NCBI GenBank assembly: GCA_963843645.1 | Contig: CAWJLE010000003.1 | Coordinates: forward strand, 434,001-498,000 | Direction of reading: 5' to 3' | Length of the DNA: 64,000 nucleotides | DNA from: CAWJLE01 sp963843645 | GTDB lineage: Bacteria > Chloroflexota > Anaerolineae > DAOTYC01 | Shown here: one piece after another, positions 55,968-64,000 of the stretch | Position numbering within the stretch: position 1 is the stretch's first letter | Layout: the number at the start of each line of letters is the position of its first letter | Program-made: the position numbers and the translations under genes | The notes under the pieces: model-generated | Database searches by the model: none | What the model saw: the letters and a program-made list of their open reading frames with translations, nothing else | What the model was told of the DNA's origin: nothing

Positions 55968-56717
55968 TTATGCTCGTACCCCTGGCTGAAGACGGCGCCT
56001 GCGCAGAGTAATCTCGGAGCAGAACAGATGCGACGGGGCTGTGTCGGTCTCGTCGGGCAGCCAGGCCGCCCGGCAGTGCTCTTCGGCCAGCTTGAGCTGA
56101 TTGAGGTGTGCGTCCAGTGGAGGGTTCGCGTAATCGAGGTCCAGCAGCAGAGTCCGCGCTGCGTCCAGGTGTAGATGAGCTTCGAATTCGGCCAGCGACA
56201 CACCGCGCTGGGTATGGAGCCAGTCATTCAGGACGTGGCTGACCACTTCGCTTTGATCGATCAGCTGACGGTCGATTGCCAGCATGAGCTCGGTGAGCGA
56301 ATAGACTTTCAGTGTATGGCGAAGGGCTTCTTCCGCGGGCAATCCGGAAGCCGACCGGTTGGCCAGGATGCGCAGATGCTGAACGCGTTCTTCAGATAGG
56401 TCGTCGATTTGTTCGACCAACGCTTGCCACTCCGAGGAATCGACCATAGCCGCCATGATCTCGCTCATGCGGCGTTTAGTGAAGCGCTCGATGGAGTCGA
56501 GTTGCTCAATGATGGACATGTGCCTTACTTCCGGAGACGTGAGCGGTGCAAGCCGCTGCTCCAGGGTAATCATCGGCTCATCTTGCGCGCCCGTGGTGGA
56601 CTGAGTGGCGGCGCCTGGGCGTTTGAGCCGGGTGAAAAATATGGCCCAGCCGATCGACATGAGAATGAAGAAGACCACCAGTGCAACGGCCGCCAAGGTC
56701 TGAACACTCGGCGTCAT
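55968..56717 (-). CDS. Membrane-anchored protein of unknown function
   Basis: 249 residues, ATG six bases after AAAGGAG. One N-terminal helix (AAVALVVFFILMSIGWAIFF) anchors the protein; the rest is soluble and mostly helical, rich in Leu/Glu. Segments such as RMSEIMAAMVDSSEWQALVE and LDAARTLLLDLDYANPPLDA suggest a helical bundle. No catalytic motif or family is recognised. It is 162 bp downstream of another small membrane protein gene on the same strand and may share its promoter. Confidence 0.6.
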   Translation of the reverse strand: MTPSVQTLAAVALVVFFILMSIGWAIFFTRLKRPGAATQSTTGAQDEPMITLEQRLAPLTSPEVRHMSIIEQLDSIERFTKRRMSEIMAAMVDSSEWQALVEQIDDLSEERVQHLRILANRSASGLPAEEALRHTLKVYSLTELMLAIDRQLIDQSEVVSHVLNDWLHTQRGVSLAEFEAHLHLDAARTLLLDLDYANPPLDAHLNQLKLAEEHCRAAWLPDETDTAPSHLFCSEITLRRRRLQPGVRA

Positions 56718-56880
56718 ATTCAACTCCTTTGAATCTTCTCACCCGGCGCTGCCCAACCGGGGGTGCGGCTCAACGTGAAGCTTACAGACATCACAAGAGC
56801 CACCCCGCCAAAGCGAAGGTGACTCCGTAGGTCACAAGAACGCCTCCTGTTGGCCCTGCCGGTCACGTCCCGCGGCGCTT

Positions 56881-57279
56881 CTACAGTAGCGCATAAACGT
56901 AGGCGCGCACCCCTTCCAGGGGTTCTTGAGCGGCTCGTGTCTGTAACGACGTTTCGCTGGAGGTCCTGCTCGCGCTTATCGGCGCGCCGGTTCCTGATGA
57001 TTGACCCAGGCCCGGGACCTCCATGACTTTCTTGGCTGCTGCGCTCAGCGTGACGGGGAGCGACAGACCGGTGTAAAACGCTCCCCAGACGGTCGTTGCC
57101 GGCAGGATCACGGCCACAAACCCACCCAACAGCAGAAACGGAATTGTGAGGAGCATGTAGTTCCAGGACCATTTGAACTGCTCCGGCTTCGTCCGCAGCT
57201 CGTACAGCCGGAGGATCTCAGGGGCCGCTGCTCCCGCTGCTCCCAACAGGAACGCCACCTCAACGGGCAGTGGTCCCAT
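56881..57279 (-). CDS. Small membrane protein of unknown function
   Basis: 132 residues, ATG after GGAGGGGGTAG. Hydrophobic segments are at about 5-20 (VEVAFLLGAAGAAAPEIL, marginal), 45-62 (LTIPFLLLGGFVAVILP) and 65-80. The C-terminal 50 residues are polar, Ser/Thr-rich and perhaps disordered. It has a perfect sigma-70 promoter. No family was recognised. Confidence 0.6.
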   Translation of the reverse strand: MGPLPVEVAFLLGAAGAAAPEILRLYELRTKPEQFKWSWNYMLLTIPFLLLGGFVAVILPATTVWGAFYTGLSLPVTLSAAAKKVMEVPGLGQSSGTGAPISASRTSSETSLQTRAAQEPLEGVRAYVYALL

Positions 57280-57354
57280 ACTTCTACCCCCTCCACTTCG
57301 ATGCTGAGTCAAATGGCGAATGAGGGCGCGTTTGCGGCAATTCGACGCAAAGCT

Positions 57355-57383
57355 ATTATAGTCTGAAGGCGCGGCGCTGTCAA
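57355..57383 (-). promoter_or_regulatory. Consensus promoter of the two membrane-protein genes
   Basis: On the minus strand TTGACA (57383-57378), 17-nt spacer, TATAAT (57360-57355): an exact consensus match, with the start point near 57348. Confidence 0.75.
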
Positions 57384-57419
57384 CCAAACTGAAGTGCGGT
57401 TCATGGTCGTCGAGTACCC

Positions 57420-57448
57420 TTGACTTCGTTGCGGCCACATGATAACAT
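57420..57448 (+). promoter_or_regulatory. Promoter of the PfkB gene
   Basis: TTGACT (57420-57425), 17-nt spacer, TAACAT (57443-57448). The start near 57455 lies shortly before the candidate starts at 57479 (GTG) and 57503 (ATG). Confidence 0.6.
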
Positions 57449-57502
57449 GGGCGGCGGTTCAGTGTCCGACGATTCAACGTGAGTGAGGAGAGATCCTTCG
57501 GA

Positions 57503-58414
57503 ATGGCGGACTTCGACGTTTTGGGCATCGGTCGGCCCTATTTCGACCAATTGCTGGTCGTGCCTCATTTGCCGGCGCCGGATGAAGTGCTCCAGGTCAC
57601 GCACTACGAGCAGCAGGGTGGCGGTCCCGTGCCTACCGCTCTGGTCACGCTGGCTCGGCTGGGAACATCCGCCGCTATCTGGGGTACCGTCGGTGGAGAC
57701 CAGCAGGGTGAGTTCGTGGTTGGAGATTTCGACCGCTATGGGGTGAATCGAGACCACCTCATCGTCTGTCCGGGGACTGAAACGGCCTTTTCTGTGATCT
57801 TGATCGAAGAGGCCACCGGCGCGCGCTCCATTCTGTATCACCGTGGAAACACGCCTTCGCTCGATCCGAGCGGCATCGATGCCGCAATCGTTGCTCGGGG
57901 CAGGATCCTGCACGTGAGTGGGTCCTATCAAGATGCGGAAATCCGGGCGGCGCGATTGGCAAAGTCACTGGGTATGACGGTCTCGTTCGACGGCGGCGCC
58001 GGTCTGGTCCGGCCCGGCATTGGTGAGCTCGTGGACCTGGCTGACATCCTGGTCGTGGCACGCGCATTTGCCGTAGGAGTGACGGGCTTACGCGATCGGG
58101 AGGCGTGTGCACGAAGCCTCTTGGGTCGCGGACCACGAACCGTGGTCATCACTGACGGGGTAGCCGGGAGCTGGGGATGGACAGACGCCGGCGAATCTTA
58201 CTACCAGCCCGCGTTTCAAGTCGACGTGGCGGACACCACCGGCGCCGGCGACGTGTACCACGGTGCGTTCGTCTACGGGGTGCTTCAGGACTGGCCCCTG
58301 CAGCGGGCGCTGAGGTTCGCGAGCGCGGTCGCGGCGTTGAAGTGCACGCGCGTCGGAGGGCGAGCAGGCATCCCTGCTCTTAAAGACGCCGAGCGCTTCC
58401 TGGCCGACCACTGA
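57503..58414 (+). CDS. PfkB family carbohydrate kinase
   Basis: 303 residues from the ATG (an in-frame GTG lies 24 bp upstream). The ribokinase fold shows FDVLGIGRPYFDQLLVV at the start, QQGGGPVPTALVTLARLG (about 37-54), HVSGSYQD, and the C-terminal signature DVADTTGAGDVYHGAFVYG with the catalytic Asp. These kinases phosphorylate sugars (ribose, fructose, tagatose-6-phosphate) or nucleosides with ATP. The precise substrate is not determined. The gene stands alone, with its own promoter. Confidence 0.82.
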   Translation: MADFDVLGIGRPYFDQLLVVPHLPAPDEVLQVTHYEQQGGGPVPTALVTLARLGTSAAIWGTVGGDQQGEFVVGDFDRYGVNRDHLIVCPGTETAFSVILIEEATGARSILYHRGNTPSLDPSGIDAAIVARGRILHVSGSYQDAEIRAARLAKSLGMTVSFDGGAGLVRPGIGELVDLADILVVARAFAVGVTGLRDREACARSLLGRGPRTVVITDGVAGSWGWTDAGESYYQPAFQVDVADTTGAGDVYHGAFVYGVLQDWPLQRALRFASAVAALKCTRVGGRAGIPALKDAERFLADH

Positions 58415-58521
58415 GCTGGGCGGTTCTACGCTAAAATGCTTAACACCGACGCGCACGAATTAGGCTTGGTGCAATTGGGATGATTCGCATACTGGCCGAT
58501 GCGACAATCTAGGACGCGCAG

Positions 58522-58527
58522 TATAAT
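58522..58527 (+). promoter_or_regulatory. Pribnow box of the LysM gene
   Basis: A perfect TATAAT at 58522-58527, about 80 bases before the ATG. No convincing -35 box is found at the right distance. Confidence 0.45.
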
Positions 58528-58606
58528 CGTAGACAAGAGGGTGGAAAACGGTTCATTTTTGGAGACGCACTTGTCGATCAGGCTGCACAAGAGGAGGGAA
58601 ACACCG

Positions 58607-59185
58607 ATGAACACGCGGAAGTGGATGGTCGCTCTGTCGCTCGCCCTGTTGGTTGTACTGTCCTTTAACGTCACTGCGTCTGCTGCACCGGCTTATCCGG
58701 TGCCGAGCCCGGCGAACTACTACGTCGTCCGTTCGGGGGACACACTGTTCTCCATCGCCATGTGCTACGGCACGAGTGTATGGGCCATCGCCCGCGCTAA
58801 TGGGATCATGAACCCAAGCGTGATTTTCCGCGGGCAGGTGCTCATAATCCCGGCCGCCGGTCCCATGCCCGGTCCGATTCCCGGCCCCATGCCTCGGCCC
58901 GTGGGTCAGATCGTGCACATGGTCCGTCCCGGCGAGAACCTGTACGGCATTGCGGCGATGTATCGTGTCAATGCCTGGTCAATCGCACGTGCGAACGGGC
59001 TTGCCAACCCGAACTACATCTTCGTTGGCCAGCGCCTGGTGATCCCGGTGTCGGCGCCGAACCCAGGCCCGGTGTACTTCGGCCCCTGGGGGAATAACTC
59101 GGGCCATCCCTCGGTCTACGCCTACTCCGGCACTCAGAACAACTACGGCTACAACTCTGGTACGGGCGTCGGTTACGGCCGATAG
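58607..59185 (+). CDS. Secreted protein with two LysM domains
   Basis: 192 residues, ATG after GAGGAGGGAAA. A signal peptide (VALSLALLVVLSFNVTASAA) is followed by two LysM peptidoglycan-binding domains: YYVVRSGDTLFSIAMCYGTS at about 38-57, and IVHMVRPGENLYGIAAMYRV, each closing with a (V/I)IP. A Pro/Met/Gly linker (MPGPIPGPMPRP) separates them. The C-terminal 40 residues are rich in Gly, Tyr and Asn and low in complexity. It should bind cell-wall glycan. No catalytic domain is present. Confidence 0.85.
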   Translation: MNTRKWMVALSLALLVVLSFNVTASAAPAYPVPSPANYYVVRSGDTLFSIAMCYGTSVWAIARANGIMNPSVIFRGQVLIIPAAGPMPGPIPGPMPRPVGQIVHMVRPGENLYGIAAMYRVNAWSIARANGLANPNYIFVGQRLVIPVSAPNPGPVYFGPWGNNSGHPSVYAYSGTQNNYGYNSGTGVGYGR

Positions 59186-59343
59186 AAACTTTCAGCCGGC
59201 CCGCCGTCGGCTGTTGGAACCAGGTCATTTCGCTCCCAGCGGCGCTCCATCAGAAATGGTGGGGCGCCGCTTCGCGTCCTGGTGGGTACGGCCGCTCGAT
59301 GGTCGGCGGGAGCGCTCGGACCCCTTAATATCGTCCGCACTTC

Positions 59344-59371
59344 TTGACCTCAGTTCGGCCGGAGCTATAAT
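59344..59371 (+). promoter_or_regulatory. Promoter of the second SDR gene
   Basis: TTGACC (59344-59349), 16-nt spacer, TATAAT (59366-59371), about 40 bases before the ATG at 59412. Confidence 0.7.
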
Positions 59372-59411
59372 GAGCCGTCGTACCAAGACAATCGTTGAAG
59401 GGAGGGGGCGA

Positions 59412-60182
59412 ATGAGCAGGTTGGCAGGTAAGGTCGCGGTCATCACGGGCGCTTCGAGCGGGATCGGTGCGGCAACAGCCCGGCTGTTTGGGCGCGAAGG
59501 CGCGAAAGTGGTGGTGGTGGCGAACCGCAACGCCTCCGGTGCGCAGCGGGTCGTCGAGACGATTTCGCTCGGCGGGAGGTGAGGCGATTTTCGTGGAGGC
59601 AGACGTAGCGAGGGAGGCCGACTGCCGCCGCATCATGGACACCGCGGTAGCCAACTTCGGGCGGCTGGACATCCTGGTGAACAACGCCGGGATCCAGTCC
59701 GGTACACCCACGACTGAGCTGACCGAGGAAGAGTTCGACCACGTGATGGCAGTGAACGTCAAAGGCGTGTTTTTCTGCTGCAAGTATGCCATCCCGTACA
59801 TGAAGCAGATCGGCGGAGGCTCTATCGTGACCACATCCTCGCGGACTGCGTTCATTCCGACCAACGCCGCGCCGATCTACTGCGCCACCAAGGCAGCGGC
59901 TGCGTCCTGGACGCAGGCTGTCGCATTAGAGCACGCGGCGGACGGCATTCGCGCGAACAGCATCTTCCCGGGAATATTCGCGACACGAACATGTCGGACG
60001 GTTTCATCTCGTCAGCTGCGGATCCTGTGGCCCGGAAGCAGTGGTTCGAGTCGGCGCAGCCCATCGGGCGGTCCGGCACACCTGAGGATTGTGCCCAGGC
60101 CATCCTGTTCCTCGCGTCGGAGGAAGCGGCGTTCATCACGAATGCCGGACTCCTGGTGGATGGAGGATTGTGCTTCTCGTAG
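59412..60182 (+). CDS. SDR family oxidoreductase (two frame breaks)
   Basis: About 255 residues, ATG after GGGAGGGGGCGA. The Rossmann motif is KVAVITGASSGIGAATARLF (7-26), with the NNAGIQSG segment, the active site TTSSRTAF...YCATKAAA and the C-terminal NAGLLVDGGLCFS. An extra G near 59575 separates the first 56 codons from the rest, and a second frame break near 59980 separates the last third. Corrected, the protein is complete. The exact substrate is unknown. A strong hairpin follows the stop. Confidence 0.8.
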
Positions 60183-60190
60183 GGCGATGA

Positions 60191-60222
60191 AACGTCCGAA
60201 GTCTATCAGACTTCGGACGTTT
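60191..60222. terminator. Perfect 14-bp hairpin between convergent genes
   Basis: AACGTCCGAAGTCT (60191-60204) and AGACTTCGGACGTT (60208-60221) are exact inverse complements with a 3-base loop. It lies between the SDR and pgk stops and shares its CCGAAGTC/GACTTCGG core with the hairpin at 31696-31740. Confidence 0.75.
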
Positions 60223-60277
60223 GGACCCAGACCAGTAAGGGAAGGTGGTTCGAGCCTTCCCTGTTTTGAATCATACG

Positions 60278-61548
60278 CTAAGCCGTGCGGGCATCCTTCC
60301 AGTGGATCGCCGCTTTGCGCAGTGCAGTGACGACCGGCAGCTCCTGGCCCGACAGGAAGCGGACCAGGCCCCCGCCCGAGGTGCAGACGTAGCCCATGCG
60401 GTTCTTCACTCCGAAGCGTTTGGATGCCGCAACGGAGTCACCGCCGCCGATGACTGAATAGCCGGGTGCATCGGCGATGGCATTCCACAACGTCTCGGTA
60501 CCGTAGGCGGATGTTGGCCGCTCGTAGATGCCGGCCGGTCCATTGACGAAAATCGTCTTGGCGTGGTTGATGATGGCTACGTACTTTTCGACAGTGGCGT
60601 GACCCACGTCGACGATCAGCTCGTCGACCGGCAGACTCTCTGCGTCGAGCTCCACGCGCTGGCCATTGCGCTCGATAGCGAAATCCACCGGATAGAACAA
60701 CTTGTCGGGGAAGTTCCGCTGCAGATCTCGCGCCGGAGTAATGAACTGCTCGAGACCGCGGTCCTTGATGTGTTGCTCCGTCGCCTTTCCCAGCGGCTTG
60801 CCGGCCGCCAGCAGCATGACCTCACCGGTCAGGCCGGAAGTGAGAACGAAATCGGCGGCGCCCTGGCTCAAGCACTTCGTTCATCATGCCAAAGGCGTCG
60901 CTGATCTTGGCCCCACCCAACACGAACACGCACGGGTGCTCCGGATTCTCCTTGACGCGCGCCATGGCCGAGAACTCTTCGATGAACAAGCGGCCTCCCG
61001 CGGTCGGCAGCACTTCCGGGAAGCCGACGAGGGACGGCGCCGACCGGTGCGCCGCCGCGAATGCTTCACCCACGTACAGATCGGCCAGCGGAGCCAGGTT
61101 GCGAACCAGATACGTCTTGGCCTGATCGACCGGATCCAACTTGACGTAATCAACGAACGTAGAGACTTCCTCGGTCAGGTAGCGCAAGTTGTCCAGGAGG
61201 AGGATCTCACCGGCGCGCAGGGCCTGTACGGCGGCGCGCGCCGCCGGCCCGGCGACGTCATCAACGAACTTGACCTGCTTGTTCAAGGCCGCGCTCAAGA
61301 GAGCCGCATGCTGATCGAGACCGATCAGATTCTGGTAGTCGAGAGTGTCGCCCTGATGGGCCATCAGGACCAGCCGCGCCCCGCGCTCGTTCAGCTCGCG
61401 AATGGTGGGCAGGCTTCTGACGATCCGATTGTCGTCGACGATTTGCTTGCTCTTGGGATCGAGGGGCGAGTTGATATCGACCCGGCAGATTACCGTCTTG
61501 TCCTGGTAGTCAAACTGGTCGAGGGTCAAGGATGCCGACGTCGCTCAT
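60278..61548 (-). CDS. pgk: Phosphoglycerate kinase, archaeal-type (one or two indels)
   Basis: PGK makes ATP from 1,3-bisphosphoglycerate. The N-terminal TVICRVDINSPLDPKSKQIV and DDNRIVRSLPTIRELNERGA resemble archaeal PGKs more than the usual bacterial ones (VRVDFNVP). Further marks: LVLMAHQGDTLDY, GEAFAAAHRSAPSLVGFP, FVLGGAKISDAFGMM, FVNGPAGIYE and SVIGGGDSVAA. An extra base near 60870 breaks the frame between NEVL and SQGAADFVL. At the 5' end an ATG at 61548 with AAGGAG is one base out of frame with the protein, which otherwise must start at TTG 61529, so a further indel near 61528 is likely. It follows gap by 20 bp. Confidence 0.83.
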
Positions 61549-61568
61549 CTCCGTGCGCTCCTTAGTGG

Positions 61569-62606
61569 TTATCGGCCGGCGACCAGGTCGAGATACTTGT
61601 TGGTTAAGCCCACGGCCTCGAGGCGATCTGTCTGCATCTTGGTGGCGGCGCGGATGCCATCCATGGTCTCGGGAATGACGACCGCTTCCTGTGGGATGTT
61701 GATGGCGAAGATCAGGTCGTCGCCGGACATAGCAACGCACTCTTCCCAGATGCCGATCTCGTACATGTCGCCGCGCTTGTGGCCCAGGTCACGGGCGTAG
61801 CGGAAGAACGACGTATTCGAGTTGAAGCCGTCCTTGATGCGCACGACACGCATGCGAGGGTGCTTCCGGAAGGCATCGATTGCCTCTTTGGCACTGATCT
61901 TGCTCTTGGTCGTGACGACCATGCTGATAATATGCCCGTGGGTCACCGGCGTGTGAACGAGCAGCCCGGTCGCGTCCACGTGCGGCATGATGTGCATCAA
62001 GTCCAACGCCTGGTGGCTGGGGACTGGGTCGACCTGCAACACGTCGACCAGGCCGCGGTGAGTGTCTCCGGGATCGGCGACGCGACGGATGATGGTCACG
62101 GCGACTTTCTTAACGCCGACCAGCCGGTCGATGCAATCCACGGCGCGGACGAAACCGGTCGTATTGCAGGAGGTCAGCTTGAGGAACTGCGCCCCGATGC
62201 CCTTTTCGAAGTTGGCGTAGCCATGGAAGAAGACGTCCGCGACGTCGTTCTTCTCGCCGCCCTGGAAGATGGCCTTGATACCGGCTGCCCGGTACAGCTC
62301 CTTGTTCTTGGCGCCGATCCCGGCGGTGGTCGCGTCGAGCATCACGTCGACGTTACCGATCAAGTCGTCGAACATGCCCTTGACTGGAATTCCGGCCTTC
62401 TCCAGGTCGCCGACCTTCTCCGGGACGGCGCAGTAGAGATCGTATGGCATGCCCATTTCCTTCAGGGCGCGAATCGCCAGCGTCGGGGCGACGTCGGCGA
62501 TGCCGACCAACTCCATGTCCTCTTGCCGTGCAACACCATCGGCCAGGCGCTGTCCGATAACGCCGTAGCCAGCTACCCCGACTCTCACTTTCTTACCTTG
62601 CTCCAT
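61569..62606 (-). CDS. gap: Type II (archaeal-type) glyceraldehyde-3-phosphate dehydrogenase
   Basis: 345 residues, ATG after GGAGGAAAC. RVGVAGYGVIGQRLADGVA (8-26) binds the nucleotide and KLTSCNTTGFVRAVDCID holds the catalytic Cys. HVDATGLLVHTPVTHGHIIS and RMRVVRIKDGFNSNTSFF follow. The sequence is of the archaeal GAPDH class and not the common bacterial GapA. With the archaeal-type pgk behind it, the pair would form the lower glycolytic/gluconeogenic step. Promoter at 62767-62795; the 5' leader is about 150 nt and otherwise featureless. Confidence 0.88.
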   Translation of the reverse strand: MEQGKKVRVGVAGYGVIGQRLADGVARQEDMELVGIADVAPTLAIRALKEMGMPYDLYCAVPEKVGDLEKAGIPVKGMFDDLIGNVDVMLDATTAGIGAKNKELYRAAGIKAIFQGGEKNDVADVFFHGYANFEKGIGAQFLKLTSCNTTGFVRAVDCIDRLVGVKKVAVTIIRRVADPGDTHRGLVDVLQVDPVPSHQALDLMHIMPHVDATGLLVHTPVTHGHIISMVVTTKSKISAKEAIDAFRKHPRMRVVRIKDGFNSNTSFFRYARDLGHKRGDMYEIGIWEECVAMSGDDLIFAINIPQEAVVIPETMDGIRAATKMQTDRLEAVGLTNKYLDLVAGR

Positions 62607-62766
62607 GTTTCCTCCTGCCCGCGTGGGCCACTGGTTAAGTAGGGAAGCCACCCAGCGATCAAATCGTGCGAAGCGTCGTTTGCCTGTCCCGCATGGCGAA
62701 CCAACGTTCCGCTAATCGGTGGATGAGACGCAACGAACTTGAGGCCGTGCAACCGAGCTGTGAGCG

Positions 62767-62795
62767 ATTGTAGCATCAATGCAAACGCGTGTCAA
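62767..62795 (-). promoter_or_regulatory. Promoter of the gap-pgk operon
   Basis: On the minus strand TTGACA (62795-62790), 17-nt spacer, TACAAT (62772-62767). The start is near 62760, about 150 nt before the gap ATG; I see no other structure in that leader. Confidence 0.75.
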
Positions 62796-62866
62796 CTCAT
62801 CGTAGCCTGGCAACCAGGCCTCGGCACGGCCAGGTGTGAGTTCGGGCGTGGAGAGATATCTCATTT

Positions 62867-62894
62867 TTGACACGAAAGCCGGGCGGGTTATAAT
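62867..62894 (+). promoter_or_regulatory. Promoter of the Fur-family gene
   Basis: TTGACA (62867-62872), 16-nt spacer, TATAAT (62889-62894), about 43 bases before the GTG start. It is divergent from the gap promoter, 70 bp away. Confidence 0.75.
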
Positions 62895-62936
62895 GAAAGC
62901 GGCACTTGTTACAAATGCAGCCATATGGAGGGCTGG

Positions 62937-63375
62937 GTGAGTGATCACTGGGACGTTGTAGACGAACTGAGGCGCGAAGGCCATCGGCTGACTCCTCAGC
63001 GCCTGCTCGTACTGGAGATCATGCAGACCAGTCAGGGTCACCTGACTGCTGATCAGGTCCTCGAGCGACTCAAAGAGAGCTATCCGTTAATCAACCTCGC
63101 GACAGTCTACCGCAGCCTCCAGTGGCTCAAAGAGGCCGGTCGGCTGGTTGAGACGGATTTGGGCGAAGGCCATCGCGTGTTCTCTTACCTGAGCACCCAC
63201 CGCCACCATCATTTGATCTGCCTGAACTGCGGAGCGATCAGGGAAATCCCAGACGATATCCTCGACCCGGTGCGCGAGCAGATCAAGTCCCTCGTATGGC
63301 TTCGAACCTCGGATGGACCATTTCGCCCTGTATGGCGTCTGCCCGGAGTGCCAGGCGAAACAGACCAGCCACTGA
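62937..63375 (+). CDS. Fur family metal-dependent regulator (one insertion near the end)
   Basis: About 145 residues. The GTG at 62937 has GGAGGG just upstream, whereas the in-frame ATG at 62925 has none. The DNA-binding part reads HRLTPQRLLVLEIMQTSQGH, LINLATVYRSLQWLKEAG. The metal part has RHHHLICLNCGAI with a C-x-x-C and, after correcting one extra G near 63297, FALYGVCPECQAKQ with the second C-x-x-C, ending at 63375. Both CxxC pairs make the structural zinc site. The metal sensed (Fe, Zn or peroxide) cannot be told. It may control neighbouring genes, but no Fur box was identified. Confidence 0.85.
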
Positions 63376-63454
63376 TCCTCGATATCACTCGTCCTCATCG
63401 TCTTGCACGCTCGCGCGTGCAGCCGGATGCCTTGCGGCCGTGGCGGTCGGCAGT

Positions 63455-63482
63455 TTGGTTTGCCGTCAGATGATGCTATAAT
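63455..63482 (+). promoter_or_regulatory. Promoter of the FHA-domain gene
   Basis: TTGGTT (63455-63460), 16-nt spacer, TATAAT (63477-63482), about 80 bases before the ATG. Confidence 0.55.
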
Positions 63483-63563
63483 GATCGTGAATGTTTTGAC
63501 GAACTGGGGACAATCCGCGCTGCTGCTTTGAAGAGCAGCGACACAAACAGGTGAAGCCAGTCT

Positions 63564-64000
63564 ATGCAATGTACGCAATGTGGGATGGAGCTGGACGCTA
63601 CGACGCGCTTCTGTGGATATTGCGGTGCGGACCTTCGGCCGGCCGCTGTCAGCCAGGCGCGCTCCACGGGCACGGTGGTCGACGTGGCGACGCAGCCTTA
63701 CCTGACGATGGTGGTCGGCCCGGATGTGAACAGCCAGATCCCGCTTAACGGTTCGATGTACTTTGGGCGCGACACGGAGAACGACGTTCTGGTGAACGAT
63801 CCCCGGGTGTCGCGGCGCCACGCGCGGGTTCGGGTTGAAGGGACGCGTGCGACTGTCGTGGACGTGGGCAGCACCAACGGCACGTTCGTCAACGACGAAA
63901 TCCTGGGCGGCGAGCAGGTCCTGTACGACGGCGACCTGATCCGCATGGGGCGGACGGAGTGGCGTTTCCGTTCCACGGTCCACGCGACGCCCCCACCGCG
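63564..64000 (+). CDS. Zinc-ribbon and FHA domain protein, 3' end cut by the window
   Basis: 145 codons are visible and the frame is open to the right edge. The start is ATG CAA TGT ACG, giving MQCTQCGMELDATTRFCGYC: two C-x-x-C knuckles of a zinc ribbon at residues 3-20. An FHA domain follows (about 48-135) with the phospho-Thr-binding marks YFGRDTENDVLVNDPRVSRR and DVGSTNGTFVN. Such proteins bind phosphorylated partners of Ser/Thr kinases. The upstream ribosome site is poor (CAGGTGAAG). Further domains may lie beyond the edge. Confidence 0.8.
   Translation, partial: MQCTQCGMELDATTRFCGYCGADLRPAAVSQARSTGTVVDVATQPYLTMVVGPDVNSQIPLNGSMYFGRDTENDVLVNDPRVSRRHARVRVEGTRATVVDVGSTNGTFVNDEILGGEQVLYDGDLIRMGRTEWRFRSTVHATPPP

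Overview
The window looks like a piece of a Chloroflexota (probably Anaerolineae-like) chromosome. This is inferred from the high GC content, sigma-70 promoters close to TTGACA-17-TATAAT, four GT-C membrane glycosyltransferases sharing one C-terminal beta module, a tail-collar trio, a DUF11-repeat surface protein, Thr/Pro-rich lipoproteins, and archaeal-type GAPDH and PGK. No marker gene fixes the taxon.

Layout. 1-9.9 kb: minus-strand operon of four GT-C type membrane proteins behind a consensus promoter whose start point abuts the first ATG. 10.1-22.4 kb: three tail-collar (MdpB-like) proteins, a GNAT acetyltransferase, a DUF6916-like protein and a secreted protein of about 3,270 residues carrying 13 tandem 390-bp DUF11 units. 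22.4-25 kb: tRNA-Glu(UUC) with its own promoter and terminator, then a type I periplasmic-binding protein fused to a pentameric ligand-gated ion channel. 25-29.5 kb: glyoxylate carboligase-like enzyme, PLP decarboxylase, a DUF5335-like protein and a small membrane protein. 29.5-36.8 kb (minus): multicopper-oxidase-like protein lacking copper ligands, GNAT, two paralogous lipoproteins around an FMN 2-hydroxyacid dehydrogenase-like enzyme and a DUF2148 protein, and a TolB-like propeller protein. 36.9-46.3 kb: nusA-rnpM-infB-rbfA-nrnA-truB-ribF-archease-SDR, with a terminator-like hairpin in the nusA leader and a long structured rnpM-infB spacer. 46.5-52.7 kb (minus): MBL-fold hydrolase, YggS, sugar-phosphate isomerase-like protein, then arsR/smtB - small membrane protein - metal P1B-ATPase. 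52.9-64 kb: small membrane protein, SIR2 protein, CPBP protease, inositol monophosphatase-like enzyme, two membrane proteins of unknown function, PfkB kinase, LysM protein, SDR, archaeal-type PGK and GAPDH, Fur, and a zinc-ribbon/FHA protein cut by the right edge.

Quality. Many conserved genes carry one-base indels, mostly one-base insertions that often lengthen a run: about one per 300 bp from 38.5 to 45.8 kb, six in the DUF11 array at 16 kb, and singles elsewhere. The 20 kb between 17 and 37 kb shows none. Because protein similarity resumes cleanly after each indel, I treat these as probable sequence errors and give gene spans across them.

The most notable system is the binding-protein/ion-channel fusion at 22.7-25.0 kb. 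The collar-GNAT-DUF6916-DUF11 island and the nusA leader and infB spacer structures come next.
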